From Acanthaster planci (Eukaryota > Echinodermata > Asteroidea > Valvatida > Acanthasteridae): 44,880 nucleotides of DNA. The notes below the pieces were generated by a model, which saw only the letters and a list, made by a program, of their open reading frames with translations, was not told the origin of the DNA and did no database searches. A program made the translations under genes and the position numbers. Within the stretch, counting starts at the first letter, position 1. Each line of letters opens with the position of its first letter. Shown piece by piece: positions 1 through 12,497 of the stretch. The stretch is taken from assembly GCF_001949145.1 (NCBI RefSeq), contig NW_019091381.1, positions 606,978-651,857 on the forward strand, in the 5' to 3' direction.

Positions 1-59
1 TTATTAAATACATCTTGAAAAAATACATCTTGAAAATAGTTTTCGGTACCCGCTGCTTC

Positions 60-165
60 ACCTGACTTGGACCGGCCAGCCGACCCCGGCAAGCTCGGCG
101 GTCAAGTGTTTAACACTAGTAGGCAGGAGGTTGTGGGTTCGAGTCCCACCCGAGTAAGCTTGTGA
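60..165 (+). repeat. tRNA-derived SINE-like element
   Basis: An RNA polymerase III type B box (GGTTCGAGTCC, 136-146) follows an A-box-like stretch (GGCAAGCTCGGCGG) at the usual tRNA spacing. The sequence does not fold into an obvious complete tRNA with a paired acceptor stem, so I call it a tRNA-related SINE rather than a tRNA gene. The small minus-strand reading frame across it is not a gene. Confidence 0.5.
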
Positions 166-1127
166 CTTTTTTGCAAGCTCTTGAACAAGCACTGAGCATA
201 CAGTGTTTATTAATAATATATATGTTGAGTAAGGGCAAAACCCGTTATATAAATTAACATCTCCCCAATGCAAAAATACATCTTGAAAATAGTTTCAAGT
301 GGTAAAGCATTCAGCTGAACTTACAATAAGGGCAAAGTGTACTGGGATTGATTAGGAAAACATTCATGGCATTTGTCACAGACATTCAGTAGACTGTTTG
401 CAACACCTTTAGCCATCCTTGGATAGACAGAAAGCCTAGAGTAAATTGACTGTAGATACCGAGATGACAAACTTCAGCTGTTCACCTTGGCCCTGGATTT
501 CTGTGATAAGCTTCTTCTACTCAACCAAAACCAATAACTTTCAGTACTTGTGTTAATTTTGTACCCAAACAGAAGACAGAACAAGACAGAAAAACAGAAA
601 TGCTGTCTTTTGATTGATTAACTTAGCAACCTTAAAACAGGTGTAACTGGGTCATTCTTTAAATTGAGGATCTCCAACATTTTGGTGTCCTCACATCTGA
701 ATTTGATGTGGAAATGTCATTAAAACTGAATTCAAGCTATGTTTGTTTGTCAGATAATTTGTAGAACTGAATCACTTTTGAAAAGTGATTTGAACTCACT
801 TTGGATTTTACCTCCAGAACAGATGTGAGTGAAATACTGAAGAAGGAAAATATGAGTTCTGGGAATTTCTGATTGAATTTATTGTTTAGCATATGACCAT
901 CTATCACTGACAAACCTACGCCATATCGTTTTATTTTGACCCATTGGAATGCTATGAAAATGTAGCTTTCTGTGGTCCCTAGTGTTTTGCATGAACTTTT
1001 GACCTGATTTATACATTCTTCAGCTATTTAAAGTTCTCAAGTAATGGAAAATATCATGTTCATTGGTACAAATAACATGATGCTCCAACTGATTACCCTA
1101 AAGTTGTAGATCCAAGGCAAAGAACTC

Positions 1128-1572
1128 CCAAGCATCCCATCACCATGGTAACAAACCCTCAGCAGACATGTGGCATCTGCAAGAAGCATCACTCTGATCC
1201 TGGTCTTCTACCTTGTATTTATGTCTTCCGTTCTTCTTGTCTTCAGAACCTTTCACCGCATCAAGCAGGGCAGACCCTAGCAGTCCAAGGGAGTTTGTTG
1301 AGCAAATCATGGAGTGGATTTTATGGTGTGAGTATCTCTTGCCTGGCAGTAAAAAGCTCTAATTGTGAAGTCAACGTTTAATCAACATCTCACCAGTAAG
1401 CTGAAATAAGTCTAACATTGGTGTATTCCTCAAGTTGATAACATGCTGAGATGCAAGTCAAGGGCTAAAGCTGGCAAAGTGAATGGATATGAAGTGCCTG
1501 GTGTCTTGGAAGCCAAACAACTGAATCCTATGAAATGATACTTGGTGAGGAAAGGTATGCCAAATCATGTTT
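1128..1572 (+). pseudogene. TRIM45: TRIM45 pseudogene fragment, copy 1
   Basis: Positions 1128-1290 match the start of the TRIM45 RING exon at about 21405-21580 (the CGICKKxxSDPxLLPC stretch is still readable). Positions about 1400-1572 match the end of the same exon at about 22435-22595, including GAAGTGCCTGGTGTCTT. The B-boxes and coiled coil are deleted, and stops and frameshifts are present, so it cannot make a TRIM protein. Homology runs through the exon 1 donor (GGTATG) a few bases into the intron, so this is a genomic DNA duplicate and not a processed retrocopy. It lies upstream of DNase II copy 1, like its partner at 7893-8270. Confidence 0.85.
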
Positions 1573-3245
1573 TCATATTTGTGACACATTCTGCAAAAAT
1601 GAGTCACCTGTTGCCAGAGCCACTTTAAAGGCATTTGAAAGAATCTTTCGCAGTGTTTAAGCAATAGGAATCCTCAGCATTTTAAACTCTGTTCAAAGTC
1701 CATTTTCATTATTCCAAACTGAGTGATACATCAAAAAAATGAACTCAGTTTCCTTAATGTAATACAGAGTAAACTCAAAAAGTGGCTCCAGTCGGACGTG
1801 ACTTCTTTTCACAGAGTGGGTCACATTTGGTATTTTTAAACCTGGGTCCTTGCTCTGCAAATTCTACTACCCTGGAGTTTGCATCTATGGAAGTTCCAGG
1901 TGTCAAGACAACAAATAAGGCAGGCTGTTCAGAATATGTGTTAAATATTACTTGGCTTGAGTGTTTTGTACGGTAAGAAAACAGAAAAACCATGTGGGAG
2001 TTATCAAGCCAATGTTCATCCTTAACACTACGTCTGGGTTACTAAATTCAGCTCTGAAGACAGGGAAAGTTACAGCTGTTCAATATCAGCCATAAGTTGT
2101 TTCCGTCATCTGTGTCTTTTACATCAGATTAGATCAAAAGGTTTTATTTTGTCCTCATCAAATCACAGATAATTCTTATGTTTGGTAATTTCACAGCCAA
2201 CTTTGTATTGGAATTAAGAGCTAGTTACTAATGGAACAGCTGCAAACAAAAATTAAAGATACTCATTGATGTAGGTAGGCTTTGTCCCATTTCCCTTGTC
2301 ACATTTCTGTTGGTTACAAGGGTTAATATCTAAAACAGAAATGCAGAAATGACATTAGTGTCATAAATGTTTTGCTTACACTTTATATCCTCTGTGGTTT
2401 TGTGGACAAGGATTTGTGCTGTCACTAAGTTTGTCATTTGGTGGGGATCTATGGCACGCATCATGATCTATTCGTTTAAAATGTTGAATATGTGAATGTA
2501 GGAAGGATGTCCTGCCTCATTGAAAGTGACAATAATTCTTTGAATGAATAAGTTGACAGTTCTCTACCTCTTTTTTAAATTCATCTCATACTTTTAAGTT
2601 TTGTAAAGCAAGAAAAATTAAGTACAAATGGTGTTTAATTTTTACCTATCTTACAGGAATTTTTCACGAACCATTTGTTTGTGTTCTCATTTCAAAAAGG
2701 ACATAAAAACAAGAAAATAAAATGAGAGAACTCACATTTCAAAACTCTGAGTTGACTGTTACCAATTACCAATGTTACCAACTTTCATGAAAGTTCAGAC
2801 TGTTTGTAAGAAGTTTGCAGCAGGTTTGGATTACAAAGATAAATCAACTACATAAATTGGACTCACCTGGAAACTGGAAAGAGGAAAAAACAGTTTATTT
2901 CCTTTTTTCCGTATAGAAATTTGACTTTATAAAATGTCATGGTATGGGCTTTCCACATAGGTAGATTAGAGTTTCCCTTCATAGAAACTCTTCAGTGGTG
3001 TTTTGATCATGCACGTGAACTTGTCCCTTGTTGCAAAAATCTGAATTTCAATTACCTTCTCACACGCAGGTTTTGAGAAGGTTGGAGGAGAATGTGTTTT
3101 CTCTCGTGACATGTTCCAGCAAAATGTCATTTACAGGAACTCCTTTTTAGACCATAAACAAGGAAATCAACAAATCAAAAGATATGTGCTTCCCAGGGAA
3201 GCACATATNCTTTTGAATGCTTTCAATTTTCCTGACTCTGAATAG
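1573..3245. other. Non-coding flank of DNase II copy 1
   Basis: AT-rich sequence with no recognised gene. Most of it aligns by eye with 8270-8800 and 10320-11880 of unit 2. By analogy with unit 2, the first DNase II exon should lie in its last part, but it is absent. The sequence breaks at a single N at 3209. Confidence 0.6.
3182..3209. other. 13-bp inverted repeat abutting a single N (assembly junction)
   Basis: A perfect 13-bp inverted repeat (3182-3194 and 3196-3208, one-base loop) ends exactly at an N at 3209. Unit 2 continues for about 1.3 kb at the equivalent place, including DNase II exon 1. A fold-back next to an ambiguous base is typical of a misjoined or collapsed contig end. Confidence 0.7.
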
Positions 3246-6200
3246 GTTTATCGTGTACAAACTTCCTCAAGACTCAGCCAGCTCAAAACCTGTGATTAGG
3301 GAGGGGTACGGTCAGATGTACATGGACGTCAACAATCAAGCGCTGAAATTTTCCAGTACCTCACTCAAAGACGATGACCATGCCATTGCCTACACAGTGG
3401 ATGACATTTATAAGAACCACGGAAAAGGGGTAAGATGGACAAATAGAAGCTTTGTCATGTAGAAGTGTACATTTAGTCCTCATAACCAAAACCATGGTTG
3501 TTTAGGGCACTTGATTCACACCCAGCTAATTTAAACACACCTATTTCTGTTGCAGAATTTGGCACATGTGATGTACAATGATCAACCACCTGCAGGGGAA
3601 GAGATCCAGTCAGGTCTTGTTGGGCATACTAAAGGTAACTGAAGTAGGAAGAGCTTGCAATTTAATATCGTCTTAGGATTTTACTGGATGGATTCTATGG
3701 ATACCCCCTTGCATTTTGGTTCTAATGTCAGTCTTCTTGAGATATCTCAGACTTCAGTTTTTGATTTTGTTTGAGTCTGTAGATTAAAACAATCAGTCAA
3801 CTTTAAGTTATTTGAAAGGTCTCTTTACAGAAGAATTGGGCTTTCATGTGCCATTTTCACAGGGGTCATTGGATATTTGATTGATTTTTTTTAGTCGTTC
3901 CCTGCCCAACACAAAACCATCTTGACTGCCAAAGACCCATGAAAAGCAATCCAAGTTTCAACCAAGAATAACAAACATTCAGAATAATCAAAGTTCTGCA
4001 TACAGCACGGTTAGCGAATGAGACTTTGTTGGCTATTTATCCCATACACACTGTAATAGTTCGTAGGTCCTCACAAGATGACACTTGATTTAGGTGATTT
4101 AGATACATGTAGATCTGGGTTGTACTTTATTCAGTGGCCATTAACTTACAAGTTTTCTTCTGAACCCATCGATAGAGGGCGCTAGACCAGCTATCGTTAC
4201 ACACACTACAAAAACACTCTCCATGACAACCTCTAACTTGAACTTGTGCTCAAATAGGGGCCGCTGCATTGTACTCTACAATTATTCAAACAATGTGTCA
4301 TCATACGGCTTATACAGCTTTGGTACATTGCATGCCCTATCTTTGTATAATTCTCTGGCCTAATTAATCCAGGTGTCTTCCTTCCACTCTTTCAGGTGTC
4401 CTTGCCTTTGATGGTACCAGTGGATTCTGGCTGGTACACAGCGTACCTAAATTTCCTCTACCCGCATCTAGAAGCTACGATTGGCCAGACAATGCCAAAC
4501 GTAATGGCCAGACATTGCTGTGCATTACCTTCAAATACGACCAGTTTGAAAAAATAGGTAAAGTTTACATGTCATAGGAGGAGTTTCATTAACTGAGGGA
4601 TGTTGAGTTTGACTTTAGGACTATTTACTAATGAGTATCTAAGTGTGAAGTCATTTGAACCAGGAATTGTACTGCAAATGAATGGAGTATGTGCATGTGT
4701 TGGCTGACGCACTGGCTCTCATGCTAATGTCTTTTTCAAACATACATGTACTTGAGCATGTGATGTATTCACTTTGGTATATTCAGCTTTCCAAATTAAA
4801 ATGTTGAAGACATCTATACTTCCAGCAAGCAATGTGCTGGACCCAACTTCATGACACTGCTTAGAAAAAGCAATGATGCTCACCAAAGCAAAAAAATTAC
4901 CGTTAACTGTATATTTATGGCAATGCTTGGCGTGATTATGCTCATGGTTGCACATGCATAGAGTCTTCCATTGTTATTTTTCACTACTACTTCCAGGGTC
5001 AGCGTGCTGTATGCTGCACTTATTGCTTTCTGTGTTGGCCTAACATTGCCAATACAGAAAGGCCTAATCTTTATCAAGTGCCATTAATTTGGTTAATACT
5101 GACAAGTAGACATAACTGATCTGAACATCTGTTTCAGACTCAGCTATAATTTAAACCCAATATAACAATCTTGCCTTTGTAATTGATTTCAACCTCTCTT
5201 ACACCAGGTCAGCAGTTGAAGTACAACTATCCTGGAGTCTATGACAGTGACTTCCCCTCTAGGTTGGTTGGCCAAACCCCCAGCATCGTGGATTTGGTGA
5301 ACAACATCCATGTAACATCCCCTCCATGGAATCGTCAATTGAATCTGCAGTCCAGAAGTGGGCAGTCATTTGACAGCTTTAACAAAGCTAGCAAATGGGG
5401 GGCAGGTGGGTATAGTTTTCCTTCGAAGATGTGAATAAATTTAGTGAACATTCACATGAGGAACCTAATTTCAGGTTACTGGTAGCTGGTTTCAACTAGA
5501 GGCAGCACTAAATTTGGAAATGACTTTGGACAAAATTCATCAAGAAGTTGTGAAATATACATCTTCTTTATACAGTTAATATATATAATAACCTTGTCTT
5601 CTACACCTTCAGGTTGCAAACATGTTAACCAACTTCCCACTCAAGATGGAGGATAGTGTATGCAATATGTTCCGTGCATTACAAACAGGAAACATCAACT
5701 GCACACTTCATTCTCAGATGTATTTTCTACCAGGCTTTCTTTACTACTCAGTGCCTCACCTTATATTTATTGATTCTCATTTTTTGCTTTTCTGTCTCAG
5801 ATCTGTATAAAGATTGGCTTGCTACTCATTTCAAGAGTGGCCTGTACTGTGAGACATGGCAGAATGGGGAACGCAATCTCAATTCTTCTTGTGAAGGAGG
5901 CCTTAATGTCTACAATGTCATGAAAGTGAGTCTGAGTGGTGGAAGTGATTTCAAGGGCACCAAAGATCACTCCAAGTGGGCAGTGACTACCAAGCCTGGC
6001 CAGAAGTGGACTTGCATTGGAGGTATCAATCGTCAGGTATGTCTGCCATAACATAATCTCATCTACCTTGACTTGGCTGACCTCAGCAGGTCATTCACAT
6101 CCCATATAAATGCTGTTTAAGATGTTACTTTCTCTTGCCACAATATCACCGGTTCCTTTCATGATAATTTTTGGTGACACCTGTTTATTTTTTGTTGACA

Positions 6201-6303
6201 GACCTCTCAAATGTATCGTGGTGGCGGTGCAGTCTGTTTGGAGAATGCAAACGTCCACAAGGCCTTTTATGATTCTGTGGCTGAGTACGAGCCATGTACC
6301 TAA
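3246..6303 (+). CDS. DNASE2: Deoxyribonuclease II (DNase II), copy 1, first exon missing
   Basis: Lysosomal acid endonuclease that digests DNA from engulfed or dying cells. Exons by splice signals and phase: 3246-3429, 3556-3634, 4396-4557, 5208-5405, 5801-6036, 6202-6303 (TAA 6301-6303). All six lengths equal those of copy 2. The first base completes the W codon of the family's VDWFVVYKLP-type start (here [13 protein letters not shown]). Both HxK motifs of the phospholipase D-like active site are intact: GHTKG at the end of exon 3 and DHSKWAV in exon 6. The protein ends AEYEPCT. Exon 1, with signal peptide and CxxxxGxPVD, is not found in 1-3245. The single N at 3209 is the likely reason, so I read this as a real gene damaged by assembly; true loss of exon 1 is the alternative. 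Confidence 0.92.
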
Positions 6304-7892
6304 ATCTCTGAGATAAGACAAACACCCCCAATTTGGTGTTGGTTCACTTTGAAGGGACAGAATTTAAGATTGATTATTTATATTGAAATTTGCAGATGAT
6401 TTTAATGATCAAACTTTTCTGTTAAATTATTACTTGCCATGTAATCCTCATTTAAAGGAAAATGTCTCCGCAGTCTTAATCCGTAGGATTTATTATTATA
6501 ATTAGAATTTAGAGCATGGTAGTGACACTAGTGTGGTAGTGAGCATGGTAGTAAGAATTTACCTAAAGATTTTGGACCTAAGGATTTTGATTTTTTTACA
6601 GCTATGCAGCTGCAACTTATGTGTGTGCCCCAGATGCCGCACACATTAGCCCGAGTTACACCACAGTTTCATTTGTGTTGAATCAGTTTGCCTCGCACTG
6701 TTACTCAGCCAACTGAACTGGTTCTGTTGTGATTCCAATTTCACAAATGATGAAGCCTACATTTGTATTTGAACATGTAAAATGCTCATTTCAATATATT
6801 AATTGCCAGGACATTTGTTCTTTCATTTCCAATTTCAGAAAATTCTTGTAATAGTATTAACTGTTAGTGTTGAGTTGTGTATTATGTTGTAGCGAGTGTG
6901 ATGAATATTCATTGTTATAATATCAAGCACTTATAAGGCGCACAGTATCTTACAGTACCTGGAATTCAAAGGAGCCAATATATCATCATTATCCCTGCAC
7001 ATTGGGCTCACAACATTTGATTTTTCTTAAGATCATCTCATCGGCTCCCTGGGAGTACATCAGCCCACTGATGCTATTTATCGGTTGAAATACAAAACAG
7101 CTATATGTGCCCTCAAAGGTACCCATTTACCGCTGGGTGCAGACTGGCACATTGGGATGTTTTGCCCAAGATCACTGCCACTAAATGGATTCGAACCCCC
7201 AACCTTGCCTTTTTATCCTGTACTTTGGAGGATTAGGTGTGATGTTCTAATATGGACAATAAAAAGTGAGCAAGGTGTGCTTTTTCTGGTCTGGACAGAG
7301 TTACTTGTATCCATTTTCAGGTGGTAAAGCATTCAGCTGAACTTACAAAATTGCAAAGTGTATTGATGAGAAAAACATCCAACAGACATGAACTCCCAGC
7401 CATTCGAAGCAAGTTTGACATGTTTCCTTCTAATAAACATCTTGACAATTATTAACAAACTCCTCAACTATCCTTGAACCAACTGAAAACTTGGGTGAAG
7501 TATAGGTGTACCCCTGAAATAAATTCCCATAGGCACCAATGATAAATCCTTATATTTCAAAATTATGTTCAAAATAATCCACAACTCCCACGGGTGTCCA
7601 GGCTGAACAGAAAAATGTTTGACATGTCCTCTTTTATTTTCCGTTCAATTTCTAGTGGGTTGATTGATGAATTTTTGAGAAATTCTCACCAAATGCAAAC
7701 CACACCTAAAATGAAGGAAATTTCACTGCCCCAAAAAGCAGTCATTTTGAAAATGCATTCTTCTGCAAAAGGCTATATTGTGCCACTTTCGGACCTGTTT
7801 GCATCTCACTTGCTAAGAATTGGAAGCCCTCAGTCTAGGCCAGAGGTTCATTGCCATATTTCTTCAATTTCTCAATTCCACAGCTCTCAAGA
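6304..7892. other. Downstream of DNase II copy 1 and junction between units
   Basis: Holds the probable 3' UTR of copy 1 (similar to 16710-16950 up to about 6590), a dispersed repeat (6905-7215) and the start of unit 2 near 7320. No further gene is seen. Confidence 0.6.
6905..7215 (-). repeat. Dispersed SINE-like repeat
   Basis: Contains GGATTCGAACCC at 7187-7198, the reverse complement of a tRNA B box, downstream of ACCCATTTACCGCTGGGTG and TTTGCCCAAG phrases that I associate with common marine-invertebrate interspersed repeats. Its left part (ATATCAAGCACTTATAAGGC) recurs at about 38867. Borders are uncertain. Confidence 0.45.
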
Positions 7893-8270
7893 CTCTCAAA
7901 GTGCTTCCAAGCATCCCATCACCATGGTAACAAACCCTCAGTAGACGTGTGGCATCTTCAAGAAGCGTTACTCTGATCCTTGTCTTCTACCTTGCCTTTA
8001 TTTTGTCTTTTTCTTGTCTTCAGAACCTTGCACCTCATCAAACAGAGCAGACCCTTGCAGTCCTGGGAGTACAGTTGATGGAATGTGAATATCTCTTGTC
8101 CATGGTGAGGTCAGCCTTTGGTCAACATGTCAGCAGGCTGAAACAAGTTTCATATCAATGCATTTGTGAAGTTGATGAGATTTTAATCAAGGGCTGAAGC
8201 TGGGTAGGTGAATGAATATGAAGTCCTTGGTGTCTTAGAAGTCAAACAAAGATACCTGTATGTCAAATTA
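7893..8270 (+). pseudogene. TRIM45: TRIM45 pseudogene fragment, copy 2
   Basis: Same structure as 1128-1572: the RING start (AAGCATCCCATCACCATGG onward) is joined after a large internal deletion to the end of TRIM45 exon 1 (TCATATCAATGCATTTGTGAAG, then GGTGTCTTAGAAGTCAAACAA) and a GTATGTCAAAT donor-like end. The Gln codon of the LQQTCGIC stretch is now a stop (TAG, about 7942) and the second Cys codon of CGIC has become Phe. Both fragments share the same deletion architecture, so deletion came before the tandem duplication. Confidence 0.82.
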
Positions 8271-10839
8271 TTTTAATCATGTTTTGATATTTGTGACACA
8301 CTCTGCAAAAATGAGTCACATCTCACCAGAACCACTTTGAGTTAGAATCTTGCAGTGTTCAATCAATATAGGACCACTCAACATTTTAAATTCAACACAG
8401 AGTCAATTTTCATCATACCAAACTGACTGACGACACATCAAAACAATGAGCTCACTTTCCTCAATCTAATAAAGAGTAAAACTCAAAAAGTGGCTGCAGT
8501 GACATGGGACTCATTTTTACATCACATTTAATTTTTTCGAGTAACAGCAATGCACTTCATTGCAATTCTGCAGGAAATCTTGAAAAAGCATAGCCATGAT
8601 TTGGTTTGTTCACATCAAAGCGGACTGTTTGTAGCATACAGACCTGGGCAATCGCTCAGCCAATTTTACTACCCTGGACTTTGAACGTCTGGAAGTTTCA
8701 GGAGTGAAGACAACAAGGTAGGCTGCTCAGATTATTTTAAATTGAGCTGGACTGTTTGGCAAACAGAAAATCCATGTGGGATTTGTCACGCCAATGGCCA
8801 GCTTGAACCCTGCCTCAGGGAAGTTACAGATGTTAAAAATTAGCCATAAATGGCTAAGCATAACCCCTGCCCAAGTTAGGTCAATCCAAGTTATAGCCCC
8901 TAGTATTTATGACTATGAATATGCCTCCATTAGTGAGTTTTCCCTTTTACTTTTCTTTCATTAAATTCAACGTTTCTTCTTTGAACTTTGCTAGAGTAAT
9001 TTCTTTATCTAATCTGATTCAAATTGCTTTGAGGTGCCATTTGTTCCTACTTGTATATGGAGTAAGATTGATGATATTTTGAGAGGAAAATCATCAAAGC
9101 TGTGTCATTTAAACATCAGCAGGCTAGATGTCTTGAAACTATGTATTTTCTACTTGAACTGTTGGAATGCTAAACCAATGACGAATTCTCTGAACTTTAT
9201 TTGGCATCACGTATCAACTGTATATTTTTTTGATCTAGTTGGCAAGCATAACGGCACCTGTTGCAGTGAAGCTCAAGTTTTGGCAGTTTGGGGAGTTTAT
9301 TTGGATTTGAGCAGAATTTTGTGTGACAATGAAAACCTCTGAACTGATATGATGTTTTACGTCCCGCAAGCTTATATGTTGGGTGAAGACTGGTTTAGCC
9401 CTATTTGAGATACACTTTTACTTCATATTAGATTTAGTGATATTTTGTGTTTTAGGTGTATACATGGGCGGAAATCCTGGGGGGACAGGGGACATGTATC
9501 CCCATGAGTTTGGTTTGGGGGGCCACAATATCGAATGTCTTCTCCAAGTTTTAAGCAAAACAAAATATTAAAGGAATTGATGGATTGAGGATTTTCCCTT
9601 TTGAGTTTTTATAAATGGAATAAGATAATAGACACAATGTTCAAAAAAAGGTGTAAATTAATGCCCCCCCCATCAAGGATAGATAGCCCTACAGTGGTAA
9701 GGATTAGCTAGTGCCACCAGATTTATTCTGTAGACCATATTTGTAAGTCTGCATGAAACTCTCTGTTTTAGGGCTCTCTGTTTGAGAGAAATATTTAGCC
9801 AGACGGCGTTACCCTCAGTCACCACCCAAGCCTACTAGTATGGGAGGACTTTGGTTCAGTGTCAAGGGATCAAGTGCTCCCAGCCAAACACCAAGCCTAC
9901 ACCATCCAGGGAGACCGAGACTGTCAGGGCAGGGACTTCATATGGAGGGCCATGAGAATATCTGAACCGGGGTTTCACTGGAGGCTGCCACCTTTCCTGA
10001 CTTGGTGTAGACACTGGCAGAGACTGATGTGCTTTTGCTGCAGAAGATTGCCACAAGTACCCTGTTTGCGCTTGCATAGAACATGGACGGATATTGACAG
10101 TTCTCACAATGTTTTGAACTGGGCCCGTCCACAAATTTTCTATTTTCAGCACCTTTAAATTTATCTTTAAAATATGCCGACATTGTAATAACGGTCCACG
10201 TACGTTGAAATTGATTGTTTTGCACCTGTTAATTTTACCCCTCTTGATTTTGATTTGTTTTCTTCCCTGCAATAAAGCAGAGTGAAGAATGATGCACATG
10301 AACTTTGACCGAAGTTGTCACGTGTTATTCCAAAACACAGATAAGTCTGATGTTTGGTAATTTCACAACTAACTTTGTGACCTAAAAGCTAGTTGCTGAT
10401 GGAACAGCCCCCCCAAGGAAAAAAAAAGGGACCCATTGACAAGGTAGGCGTTGACTTGTTTCCCGTGACACACTTGTGTTGGTTTCATATCTAGTAGATA
10501 TGCAGAAGGGACATTGGTGTCATAACCGTTTTGCATACATTTTGTCCTCTGTGGTCCTGTGGACAGGGATTTGTTTTGTCACCAAGTTTGTCATTTGGGG
10601 ATATATGGCACGCATCATGGTCCATTCATTTGACATTTTAAATGTGTCAATGTAGGAAGTCCTACCTCATTGAAAGTGACAATAATTCTTTGAATGACTT
10701 CTATTGGATACTGTTTGAAAGATTGCAAGGAAATGAACAACAAACTTTGTCTTCAAATTCTGTATTTTGGATATGTAGCTTTTTCAAGTTGATCAGTGTA
10801 TTGGTTACAGAGTCAAAATATCTGCTTTAAAGTTCAGTC

Positions 10840-11020
10840 AGATATTTGCAACTGACATTAGTTGAAGTCTTGAGAGAGCATTCCATGATGTCCACCATTG
10901 TGATGATATTGATGTGATTGGCTGTGACTGTCTTGACTACCATGGTGGGAACCAGTGAGGCAGGAGTGATATGTATGGATGCAATGTTACATACCCAGTG
11001 AAAGATGTGTGTACTTTTGT
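10840..11020 (+). pseudogene. DNASE2: Decayed duplicate of DNase II exon 1 (signal-peptide exon)
   Basis: Aligns with functional exon 1 at 12773-12882: both contain a run ending GTSEAGV encoded by nearly identical DNA (ACCAGTGAGGCAGGAGTG). Here the frame from ATG 10888 meets TGA at 10915-10917, the conserved Gly-Cys-Lys is replaced, the VDW codons are gone and no donor is seen. Downstream similarity (AAAGATGTGTGTACTT against AAGAAGTGTGTGCACTT) shows the duplication included intron sequence. Confidence 0.75.
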
Positions 11021-12497
11021 TTCTGCTCAAATTTTGTAAAACAAGTTTTAGTATCCAGAATTTTTTTCTTACACTGAAAACCCTTATTGTCAAACACCCT
11101 TCTTCCTTGATAACATGTCACACTTAGCTTTATCTTGGATATCGCATGATGCTTTTCCTGTTTATATCCTCAATAAGCTCACAGCATAATTCACATCTTC
11201 TCCAAATCCTTTTAAAAATCCATCCCATGCTTGAAGTTTTGTAAAAGCAAGAAAAGTTCGGTACAATTGATGTTATATTGTACCTTTCTTGTCCCTTTCA
11301 TTAAGCATTTGTTTATGTTTTCATTTTCAATATGCCATGATTAAACAAGGAAATGAATTAGAGATAACTCACATTTCAAAATTGTTAGTTGACAGATTAC
11401 AAACAAGTGTTGATATGTCAAAACCAATGTGAAAGTTCAGATTGTTGACTTTTAAAGTGCATCAGGAAACTGCAAACAGATTAATCGTTGACTACACTGA
11501 CTCCCTTCGAAACTGGAAAGAGCAAAAAACAGCTTATATTCTTTTTCCATATAGAAATTTGACTTTGTAAAATGTCATGGTGTGATGTATGAGCTTTCCA
11601 CATCGGTAGATCAAAGCTTCCCTTCATAGAAACTCTTCAGCAGTGTGTGAATTATACATAGAAATTTGTCCCTTCTTACAGAAATCTGAATTTCAATTAC
11701 TTTCTCACATGCAGGTTTTGTGGAGGTAGGGGGGGAAAGAATATGTTTCGTCTCGTGACATGTTCCAGCAAAATGTCATTAACAGCAACTCCTGTTTTGT
11801 CAATAACAAGGAAATTAACAAAGGATTTGTGCTACCCTGGGTTGCTGGAAATCCATCTGGATTTTCAAGTTTCAAATACGATGCATGTGCAAAATTTTCC
11901 TATAAATTCACGGAGAAAAAGAAACCACAGACAGATTGTCTCACGCCACAGTTTCTGCAACCAACTTGGTAAAGTTGGGAGTTTGTGAAGGTAAGAGTCG
12001 CTGAATGAATCACTACCAAGAAGGCTTTTTGACATAGCTAGGGATTAACTTTTTAACTTCCAGATTTTTGTCTTTATGAAGTGGCAGAAATAGTTTTCCT
12101 GAAATGACATCATAGATACGAGTACCTTGCTTGTTGGGAAGTATTGGCCTTCTTTCTGATTCTGTATATTACCTTAGATTGTTTTGTCATCAAGTTTAAT
12201 CTTCTGTACAAAAGAAGTGTCAGTTAATATTCATAAAATACTTTGTGTTACTTGTATTCTGAACTATTCTACTGAAATTTTGAACTGTATGCACCCCTTC
12301 CAAAACCTTTCTTATTTTTCCCTGATTATTACATCAAGTTGAAAGTAATTCTTTTGATGGTAGCTTCTTGGAGATACCTTCAAAAGGACTCGTACTACAA
12401 ATAGAGGTCTTACTGCTCAAACTGCCTCAGAGTATATGCAACAGCCATTTCATTATGTGGTGTTGTAGTGGAATACTTTTTGAGTACCAAGGCTCTC

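Larger units (their letters stand above)
300..6590 (+). repeat. Tandem duplication unit 1 (TRIM45 fragment + DNase II)
   Basis: This segment aligns by eye with 7320-16950 over introns and flanks as well as exons. Both begin with the shared phrase GGTAAAGCATTCAGCTGAAC (302 and 7322 regions), run through a TRIM45 fragment, then non-coding DNA, then a DNase II gene, and fade after the gene near a shared TTTTGGACC phrase. Unit 1 is shorter because unit 2 carries insertions (about 8860-10320 and 10700-11210) and because unit 1 has a suspected collapse at the N at 3209. The borders are approximate. Confidence 0.75.

Noticed and set aside
60-165. Functional tRNA gene
   Set aside because: B box present, but no paired acceptor stem or clear anticodon arm could be drawn.
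9460-9690. Possible second hAT-type MITE (CATGGGCGGAAATC start)
   Set aside because: The left end resembles that of 29674-29982, but I cannot find a matching right end or target duplication.
9862-10299. 145-codon minus-strand frame, Pro-rich (RWQPPVKPRFRYSHGPP region)
   Set aside because: No recognised family, overlapping open frames on both strands, and it lies in a block unique to unit 2, so an interspersed repeat is likelier.
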